From: an uncultured Paraglaciecola sp. | Lineage (GTDB): Bacteria > Pseudomonadota > Gammaproteobacteria > Enterobacterales > Alteromonadaceae | DNA length: 11,621 nucleotides | NCBI GenBank assembly: GCA_905479025.1 | Contig: CAJQKX010000427.1 | Location: forward strand, 1-11,621 | Direction of reading: 5' to 3' | Shown here: one piece after another, positions 6,751 through 11,621 of the stretch | Layout: each line of letters begins with the position of its first letter | How positions within the stretch are numbered: the stretch's first letter is position 1 | Program-made: the position numbers and the translations under genes | The notes under the pieces: model-generated | What the model was told of the DNA's origin: nothing | What the model saw: the letters and a program-made list of their open reading frames with translations, nothing else | The model's database searches: none

Positions 6751-7605
6751 ATGCAGCAAACATTTAGATTAGTCATTGATTGCCCAGATCAAGTAGGGTT
6801 AGTGGCAGCCGTAAGCCAATTTTTGGCTAATCAAAATGCCACTATTGTTGAGGCTAACCATCATACTGATCAGCAAACGGGGCGATTTTTTATGCGTCAC
6901 GAAATCAAAGCTGAATCTATCACTATGAGTATTGACAGCGTGAAGCAGGCTTTTGAACCTATCGCTGAAAAATTCCAAATGCATTGGAAAATTGCTGATT
7001 CACTCAAAAAACAAAAAGTAGTGATGCTGGCTAGTCACGAGTCTCATTGCTTGATGGATATCTTGCATCGTTGGCACAGTGGTGAATTGCATTGCGATAT
7101 TCCTTGTATTATTGCCAATCATCCGCAAATGAAACAATTTGCGGACTGGCACAACATCCCTTTTCATTGGGTGGATTTTAAAAACCAACCAAAGGAAAAA
7201 GCCTTTGCTGAGGTAGAAAAACTCATCGAGGCTTACGAAGCAGATTTAACCGTACTTGCTAGATTTATGCAGATTATTCCTGATCATCTTTGCAAAAAAT
7301 TAGCAGGTAAAGCGATCAACATTCACCACAGCTTTTTACCATCTTTTGCTGGTGCTAAACCTTATTTGCAAGCTTATAACCGTGGCGTGAAGTTAATTGG
7401 TGCCACTTGCCATTACGTGACGAGCGATTTAGATGAAGGTCCAATTATTGAACAAGAAGTGATGCGTATTAGCCATAGCGATACCTCTACTGACATGGTG
7501 CGTAAGGGTAAAAACTGTGAAAAAACAGCCTTAGCCAATGGGGTGCGTTACCATTTAGAAGACCGCGTAATCATTCACAAAAATAAAACGGTAGTATTTG
7601 CATAA
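6751..7605 (+). CDS. purU: Formyltetrahydrofolate deformylase (10-formyl-THF hydrolase)
   Basis: Cytoplasmic enzyme that hydrolyses 10-formyl-tetrahydrofolate to tetrahydrofolate and formate. In E. coli it balances one-carbon pools and supplies formate for the PurT step of purine synthesis. The 284-residue chain has an N-terminal ACT regulatory domain (about 1-80, starting FRLVIDCPDQVGLVAAVS) and a formyltransferase-fold catalytic domain (about 88-280). The Asn-His-Asp set of the fold is visible as N190-I-H192 in the NIHHSFLPSF block and D228 in SDLDEGPII, and the family C-terminal block RKGKNCEK...HLEDRVIIH...TVVF is intact. Length is normal. ATG is preceded by purine-rich AAGG and AAGAG elements. 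The stop overlaps the next gene as TAATG, so both are probably translated from one mRNA. Confidence 0.95.
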   Translation: MQQTFRLVIDCPDQVGLVAAVSQFLANQNATIVEANHHTDQQTGRFFMRHEIKAESITMSIDSVKQAFEPIAEKFQMHWKIADSLKKQKVVMLASHESHCLMDILHRWHSGELHCDIPCIIANHPQMKQFADWHNIPFHWVDFKNQPKEKAFAEVEKLIEAYEADLTVLARFMQIIPDHLCKKLAGKAINIHHSFLPSFAGAKPYLQAYNRGVKLIGATCHYVTSDLDEGPIIEQEVMRISHSDTSTDMVRKGKNCEKTALANGVRYHLEDRVIIHKNKTVVFA

Positions 7606-8207
7606 TGTCTATCTATCTTATCCGTCATGGCCAAACGAATGGCAACAGAGATAGAATTGTACAAATGCCTGATACACCTCTTTCAGAGCTTGGGCATCAA
7701 CAAGCCAAGCAACTTGCTCAGACGTTTCAAAATATCTCCATAGAGAAAATAATATGCAGTGACTACATGCGCACCCAACAAACGGCGGCGCCTCTTCGTG
7801 CAATAAAACAATCTACCTTTAGCCTACAACCTTTACTGAGGGAAAGAAGCTTTGGTGATTTGCGTGGTAGGCCTTATGACGAGATTAACACTGATTTTTT
7901 TGCGGAAAGTTATGCACCGCCAAATGGTGAAACGCATCAGCAGTTTATTGAACGAGTCCATCATGCGTGGCAATTGGTATTAACAACCCATCAGAACATG
8001 CAAGGGAGCCTAATTGTTATGACTCACGGCTTAGTACTGCGCGAAATAATTAAACAACACTTGATAGTGGATGAGGCTATCTCGCCACTATCAAACTTTC
8101 AAAATACATGTATTACTGAAATAGATGCAACCGATAAAAAAACAGTATTGCGATTGTGCGATGCTCAGCATTTGGATAAAGGAAGTGCCATAGGGGCGAC
8201 AGTTTAA
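7605..8207 (+). CDS. Histidine phosphatase family protein (phosphoglycerate-mutase-like)
   Basis: A 200-residue member of the histidine phosphatase branch 1 superfamily, probably a cytoplasmic phosphomonoesterase acting through a phosphohistidine intermediate. The LIRHGQTNGN motif carries R7-H8-G9, with H8 the nucleophile. R56 (SDYMRTQQTA), E80 (LLRERSFGDLRG, the likely general acid) and H141 (VMTHGLVLREI) complete the expected active site, so it should be active. It is shorter than true phosphoglycerate mutases and closer to CobC/PhoE/GpmB-like phosphatases, but the substrate cannot be read from sequence and I assign no symbol. Its ATG overlaps the purU stop by 1 nt (TAATG), implying translational coupling and perhaps a one-carbon or nucleotide-related substrate (inference). 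It converges with the small membrane-protein gene on the other strand. Confidence 0.92.
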   Translation: MSIYLIRHGQTNGNRDRIVQMPDTPLSELGHQQAKQLAQTFQNISIEKIICSDYMRTQQTAAPLRAIKQSTFSLQPLLRERSFGDLRGRPYDEINTDFFAESYAPPNGETHQQFIERVHHAWQLVLTTHQNMQGSLIVMTHGLVLREIIKQHLIVDEAISPLSNFQNTCITEIDATDKKTVLRLCDAQHLDKGSAIGATV

Positions 8208-8215
8208 ATACTGTC
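8198..8215. terminator. Small inverted repeat at the convergent gene ends, possible weak bidirectional terminator
   Basis: GACAGT (8198-8203) and ACTGTC (8210-8215) are perfect inverted repeats around a 6-nt AT loop. The element overlaps the TAA of the phosphatase gene (8205-8207) and sits about 30 nt from the end of the convergent gene that stops at 8247. No real T tract follows on either strand, so intrinsic termination would be weak; it may instead protect a 3' end. Confidence 0.3.
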
Positions 8216-8246
8216 TCTGTAGTGTTTCAAAAATACTCATTGTAAC

Positions 8247-8795
8247 TTAAGCTAATGTTATGACGCGTAGCGCCGTTTTTAAATAACCCTCCGAGCGCAT
8301 CTGAAGCACTCCACTTTTGGCTTGACGCAGTCCACTGCCAATAATGATTAGAAGCAAAACCATCAATGCGTGTATTAACCAACCACTCGGTATTTTTTGG
8401 TAAATTGTACTCAAACCCTTGGCTTGTTTTAAATTCAGTTTGTGATTGAGCAATGACACCAAACCCAATACTAACATCATGACTAAATTGGTATCTCGGA
8501 ATAAAAAAAACTCTTTTACAGACACTTTTTGATTAAAAATCCCCCAAAAATGTGCACCTTTAGCATAACCTAAGCCCATTTCAAGCGTAATATTTTTAGT
8601 AATAGGTTGGTTCAAAGAAGCTAAATACTCTTTCTGCTTACAACCATTGAATTTTATTGCAGACGTTGTCATCTTAAATTCGAGGTTTTGTGGAGCCCAA
8701 GTTTGCAACCAGCTTAAGGTGTTTGCCAGTGCATCTGAACTAGCACAACAATGGCTTGATACCATTAAAAATGTGGCTATTAGAACTGCTCTCAT
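8247..8795 (-). CDS. Hypothetical small membrane protein with putative signal peptide and two C-terminal transmembrane segments
   Basis: I do not recognise the family. From ATG 8795 the product is 182 residues. It starts MRAVLIATFLMVSSHCCASS, a basic residue followed by a hydrophobic core and small residues, consistent with a Sec signal peptide; the adjacent cysteines do not form a convincing lipobox. A soluble stretch of about 75 residues with one further cysteine (NGCKQK) follows. Then come two hydrophobic segments, about 101-116 (LVMMLVLGLVSLL) and 138-155 (GWLIHALMVLLLIIIGSG), joined by a Lys-rich loop that should be cytoplasmic. This predicts a periplasmic N-terminal domain and a short periplasmic tail. 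GTG at 8804 is an in-frame alternative adding three residues; neither start has a clear Shine-Dalgarno, and I prefer ATG because the signal peptide then begins properly. The gene lies alone on the minus strand between two plus-strand units. Confidence 0.7.
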   Translation of the reverse strand: MRAVLIATFLMVSSHCCASSDALANTLSWLQTWAPQNLEFKMTTSAIKFNGCKQKEYLASLNQPITKNITLEMGLGYAKGAHFWGIFNQKVSVKEFFLFRDTNLVMMLVLGLVSLLNHKLNLKQAKGLSTIYQKIPSGWLIHALMVLLLIIIGSGLRQAKSGVLQMRSEGYLKTALRVITLA

Positions 8796-8984
8796 TTCAG
8801 ACACTTAACGTGAGTTTTAAGATTCTTACACTTTAGCTAGTATTCGCGAAGTTGCCGTATACCCAACGCCAGTTATGCATGGCAATAGATACTCAAAATA
8901 CTCCTCATAACATAGTACATCGCACTAATACCCCCTTGTACTTTGATGCCATAACATTACACTCTTGTGATCGTCAGATTAACC

Positions 8985-9010
8985 TTGACGAACTAAATCA
9001 AAATTATAAA
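8985..9010 (+). promoter_or_regulatory. Candidate promoter upstream of the M3 peptidase gene
   Basis: The 225-nt gap 8805-9029 separates divergent genes and must hold promoters for both. TTGACG (8985-8990) is a strong -35 and TATAAA (9005-9010) a strong -10, but their 14-nt spacing is short. An alternative with normal spacing is TTGTAC (8936-8941) and TACACT (8958-8963), 16 nt apart but with a poorer -35. The palindrome TTCGCGAA (8843-8850) in the same gap could be a regulator half-site or chance. The only strong translation signal here is AGGA at 9022-9025, 4 nt before the ATG at 9030. Confidence 0.3.
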
Positions 9011-9029
9011 AACCATCTGGCAGGAAATT

Positions 9030-11198
9030 ATGAAAATAAGACTAGCAGCGCTATTAAGTAGTGCGGTGATATTGGCATTAAGTGCATGTAGTGAACCCAC
9101 TTCTACTAACACCCAACTAAAAACCACAGTTGCAGAGGTAAAAGCAGAACAACAAAATCCATTATTAGCAGAATATGAAGGCCCTTATGGCGGCGTACCC
9201 GCTTTTGATAAGATGGATTTAGCAGACCTTAAACCCGCTTTAGAAAAAGGTATGGCCCTAAATTTGGCTGAAATCGATGCCATAGTTAGTAATCCAGAGC
9301 CGGCGAATTTTCAAAACACAGTAGTGGCTTTAGAAAAAGCCGGTAGTGCTTTAAGCAGAGTATTTCGTTATTGGGGCATATGGAGCTCAAATAATAATAG
9401 CTCTGAGTTTCGTGGTATCCAAAAAGAAATGGTGCCGAAAATTTCTGCATTCAATTCAAGTATTACAGGTAATGAAAAACTATTTGCGAAAGTAAAAGCC
9501 GTTTATCAAAGTGAAGAATTAAAAACCTTAACCAGCGAAGAACAGCGGGTCACATGGCTTACCTATAATAGCTTTGCTCGCAACGGTGCAACTCTAAAAG
9601 GCGAAGCCAAAGCGCGTTATGCCGCCATCAATCAAGAAGTAGCTGGCATACAAACGCAATTTGCCAACAACATACTTGCTGACGAAGAAAACTATGTGTT
9701 GTTTTTAAATGAAGACCAGTTATCAGGCCTATCAGAGTCTTTGATTTCGGCTGCCGCAAACGCCGCAAAAGGGCTTGGTAAAGAAGGGCAATATGCCATT
9801 ACCAATTCGCGCTCATCGATGGATCCCTTTTTAACCTACTCGGACAATCGAGAACTGAGAGAAAAAGTATGGAAAACCTACTACAGCCGAGCGAATAACG
9901 GTGATGAATTTGATAATAACGCACTCATCAAAAACATCCTCACTTTACGTAATGAACGTGTTGCACTGCTAGGTTACGACAACTACTCGCAATGGCGCCT
10001 AGAAGATCGCATGGCAAAAAACCCAGAAAACGCCATGGATTTGATGAAAAAAGTGTGGCCAGCAGCAATAGCACGTGTCGAACAAGAGGTTGCCGATATG
10101 CAGGCAATAGCAGATACACAAGAAGCTAACATTAAAATAGCGCCCTGGGATTATCGCTATTACGCCGAAAAAGTCCGCAAAGACAAATACTCTCTTGATT
10201 CTGATGAAGTCAAACAATACCTGCAATTGCATAAATTACGTGAAGCTATGTTTTATGTAGCAGGCCGATTATTTAACTTTGATTTTACGCCTGTACCTGA
10301 AGGTTCCGTGTCAGTATTTCATGAGGACGTTAAGGTGTGGGAAGTCAAAGACAAAACGTCAGGTGAACATATTGGTCTGTGGTACTTAGACCCATTTGGT
10401 CGCAAAGGAAAACGTTCTGGCGCTTGGGCCACCACTTATCGTAGTCATACAACCTTTGATGGTAAAAAGACGGTACTTTCCTCTAATAATTCTAATTTTG
10501 TGAAAGGGTCAGAAGGTCAGCCAACACTCATATCTTGGGACGATGCAGAAACTTATTTTCACGAATTTGGACATGCCCTGCATTTCTTATCGGCCTCGGT
10601 TGCTTACCCTACCTCACATTCTGGGGTGCGAGATTACACTGAATTTCAATCTCAGTTACTGGAGCGTTGGTTAACAACAGACGAAGTCATCAATAACTAC
10701 TTGGTGCATTACAAAACGGGTGAACCTATTCCTGCTGATTTAGTCGCCAAAATTAAAAAAGCCGCCACCTTTAATGAAGGCTTCAAAACAACTGAATATA
10801 TGGCTTCAGCCATCATGGACTTGTTATACCACACCACAGATCCTGCGTTAATCGAACCACAGAGCTTTGAAAAAACACAGCTAACCGCTCTGGGTATGCC
10901 CGAAGAAGTGGTGATGCGCCATCGCAGCACTCAGTTTGGTCACGTGTTTTCGGGTGAAGGTTACTCTTCTGGCTATTATGGCTATATGTGGGCTGAAGTG
11001 CTCACTTCTGACGCAGCAGAAGCTTTTGCCGACGCACCAGGTGGCTTTTACGATAAAGACGTCAGCAAAAAGCTAGTCGATCACTTGTTTTCTATTCGTA
11101 ATGCTATGGATCCCGCCGAAGCTTATCGTCTATTCCGTGGACGCGACGCCAAAGTGGAAGCCTTGATGCGAGATAGAGGTTTTCCCGTTACTCAGTAA
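9030..11198 (+). CDS. dcp: M3-family zinc metallopeptidase (peptidyl-dipeptidase Dcp type), lipoprotein
   Basis: Zinc peptidase of family M3, related to dipeptidyl carboxypeptidase Dcp, which removes dipeptides from peptide C-termini. The 722 residues contain the zinc motif H511-E-F-G-H515, with E538 (DYTEFQSQ) as the third ligand and E512 as the catalytic base, and the substrate-binding GEGYSSGYYGYMWAEV block (about 642-656). The C-terminal FRGRDAK...LMRDRGF signature is intact. Unlike cytoplasmic E. coli Dcp, it begins with a lipoprotein signal: MKIRLAALLSSAVILALSAC puts the lipidated cysteine at 20 in an LSAC lipobox, followed by Ser rather than the Asp that retains lipoproteins in the inner membrane. 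It is therefore probably carried to the outer membrane and degrades peptides in the periplasm, plausibly for nutrient recovery (inference). The start is fixed by AGGA at 9022-9025. The gene is monocistronic and followed by a hairpin. Confidence 0.94.
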   Translation: MKIRLAALLSSAVILALSACSEPTSTNTQLKTTVAEVKAEQQNPLLAEYEGPYGGVPAFDKMDLADLKPALEKGMALNLAEIDAIVSNPEPANFQNTVVALEKAGSALSRVFRYWGIWSSNNNSSEFRGIQKEMVPKISAFNSSITGNEKLFAKVKAVYQSEELKTLTSEEQRVTWLTYNSFARNGATLKGEAKARYAAINQEVAGIQTQFANNILADEENYVLFLNEDQLSGLSESLISAAANAAKGLGKEGQYAITNSRSSMDPFLTYSDNRELREKVWKTYYSRANNGDEFDNNALIKNILTLRNERVALLGYDNYSQWRLEDRMAKNPENAMDLMKKVWPAAIARVEQEVADMQAIADTQEANIKIAPWDYRYYAEKVRKDKYSLDSDEVKQYLQLHKLREAMFYVAGRLFNFDFTPVPEGSVSVFHEDVKVWEVKDKTSGEHIGLWYLDPFGRKGKRSGAWATTYRSHTTFDGKKTVLSSNNSNFVKGSEGQPTLISWDDAETYFHEFGHALHFLSASVAYPTSHSGVRDYTEFQSQLLERWLTTDEVINNYLVHYKTGEPIPADLVAKIKKAATFNEGFKTTEYMASAIMDLLYHTTDPALIEPQSFEKTQLTALGMPEEVVMRHRSTQFGHVFSGEGYSSGYYGYMWAEVLTSDAAEAFADAPGGFYDKDVSKKLVDHLFSIRNAMDPAEAYRLFRGRDAKVEALMRDRGFPVTQ

Positions 11199-11235
11199 CA
11201 TATCAATCATGTCAAAGCATTAAGAAAGGTATGGG

Positions 11236-11255
11236 CTCCCTTCTACTGAAGGGGG
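11236..11255 (+). terminator. Rho-independent-type terminator hairpin after the M3 peptidase gene
   Basis: CTCCCTTC (11236-11243) pairs with GAAGGGGG (11248-11255) over the loop TACT, an 8-bp stem with one T-G wobble, 38 nt after the peptidase stop. The downstream bases (TTCATTC) give an interrupted T tract. On the minus strand the sequence after the stem is also T-rich (CCTTTCTTA), so it could serve the convergent oxidoreductase gene as well. Confidence 0.55.
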
Positions 11256-11316
11256 TTCATTCATAATAAAGCTTAACAACCTGTTTATGCTCAGCTCACC
11301 ATAATTAACCTGAACT

Positions 11317-11332
11317 CTAGATAATTAGCTAG
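11317..11332. repeat. Imperfect 16-nt palindrome with CTAG ends
   Basis: CTAG (11317-11320) and CTAG (11329-11332) bracket an inner TAATTA, giving a near-perfect 16-base palindrome with one mismatched pair. It lies between the terminator hairpin and the end of the oxidoreductase gene. CTAG is usually scarce in gammaproteobacterial DNA, so two copies this close stand out slightly. No function can be assigned, and the rest of 11256-11381 holds nothing I recognise. Confidence 0.25.
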
Positions 11333-11381
11333 CGACTTAAATGCCACCCTCGTCACACAAAATAACAATAATTGCTTTGGT

Positions 11382-11621
11382 CTAGTTAAAACCCTCTTCA
11401 GCAATTTGCTTTAACGCCTTTTCAAAAACGTCAGTAGGCTGACCACCACTGATCAAATGTTTATCATTCACTATCACTGCAGGCACTGAACTCACCCCAG
11501 CGGCTTGATAAAACTGTTGCTGCTTTCTCACGTCAGATGAGTACTTATCTGAATCCAATACCTGTTTAGCTTGTGCCACCTCTAATCCAATCTGTTCAAC
11601 AACAGATAACAGTTGCTGATG
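11382..11621 (-). CDS. DsbA-family oxidoreductase (FrnE-like), C-terminal fragment
   Basis: The frame is open from the right window edge to TAG at 11382-11384, giving the last 79 residues of a longer protein. The stretch GVSSVPAVIVNDKHLISGGQ is the C-terminal thioredoxin-fold strand pair of the DsbA/FrnE family, with the conserved cis-proline in SVPA and the following SG-Q-P loop. Preceding residues (QIGLEVAQAKQVLDSDKYSSDVRKQQ) match the helical insert that ends with the acidic SD.Y...V pattern of FrnE-like proteins. The CxxC active site would lie further upstream, outside the window, so redox activity cannot be confirmed here. No signal peptide can be judged. FrnE-like members are usually cytoplasmic (family knowledge), so a role in periplasmic disulfide formation should not be assumed. 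Confidence 0.85.
   Translation of the reverse strand, partial: HQQLLSVVEQIGLEVAQAKQVLDSDKYSSDVRKQQQFYQAAGVSSVPAVIVNDKHLISGGQPTDVFEKALKQIAEEGFN

Noticed and set aside
8852..9061. Plus-strand frame of 69 codons starting at TTG, upstream of and overlapping the M3 peptidase
   Set aside because: It has a TTG start, no ribosome-binding site and a composition unlike a structured protein, and it overlaps the well-marked start of the peptidase. It is better read as the intergenic promoter region.

Overview
The window looks like a piece of chromosome from a marine gammaproteobacterium of the Alteromonadales type (Glaciecola/Paraglaciecola/Alteromonas-like). This rests on moderate-to-low GC with A/T-ending codons, the hrpB-mrcB pair, a lipoprotein form of the M3 dipeptidyl carboxypeptidase, and recognisable gammaproteobacterial PurU, ThpR and PBP1b. 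The genus is an inference. Most of the window is housekeeping DNA. I see no prophage, transposase, CRISPR array, tRNA or rRNA.

Layout, left to right. (1) 1-326: the 3' end of an unidentified plus-strand reading frame, a 32-codon ORF coupled to it by TGATG, and a short non-coding stretch with a candidate promoter. (2) 327-1130 (+): a 267-residue inner-membrane protein with a TonB/TolA-type N-terminal anchor (S-x3-H motif), a long Pro/Glu-rich periplasmic linker and a small C-terminal region with two cysteines, but no TonB C-terminal domain. It converges on mrcB, and a single TTAA carries both stop codons. (3) 6048-1127 (-): hrpB followed by mrcB with a 4-nt ATGA overlap, an ATP-dependent DEAH RNA helicase plus the bifunctional peptidoglycan synthase PBP1b. 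(4) 6066-6605 (+): thpR, the RNA 2',3'-cyclic phosphodiesterase, head-to-head with hrpB with almost no gap. (5) 6751-8207 (+): purU and a histidine phosphatase joined by TAATG. (6) 8795-8247 (-): an unrecognised small membrane protein with a putative signal peptide. (7) 9030-11198 (+): an M3 zinc metallopeptidase with a lipoprotein signal peptide, followed by a hairpin terminator. (8) 11621-11382 (-): the C-terminal 79 codons of a DsbA/FrnE-like thioredoxin-fold oxidoreductase that runs off the window.

Functionally the window splits into a cell-envelope part (TonB-like anchor protein, PBP1b, periplasmic-side M3 lipoprotein, small membrane protein), an RNA part (HrpB and ThpR, divergently arranged) and a one-carbon/purine part (PurU with its coupled phosphatase). 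The item most worth a second look is the TonB-like protein. It has the proton-motive-force-coupling anchor of TonB/TolA without the usual output domain, sits tail-to-tail with PBP1b, and has an unusual translation-start region: a GTG with no well-placed Shine-Dalgarno, and an ATG 14 nt upstream whose frame crosses a correctly phased T-TTA-AAA heptamer in an A8 run.
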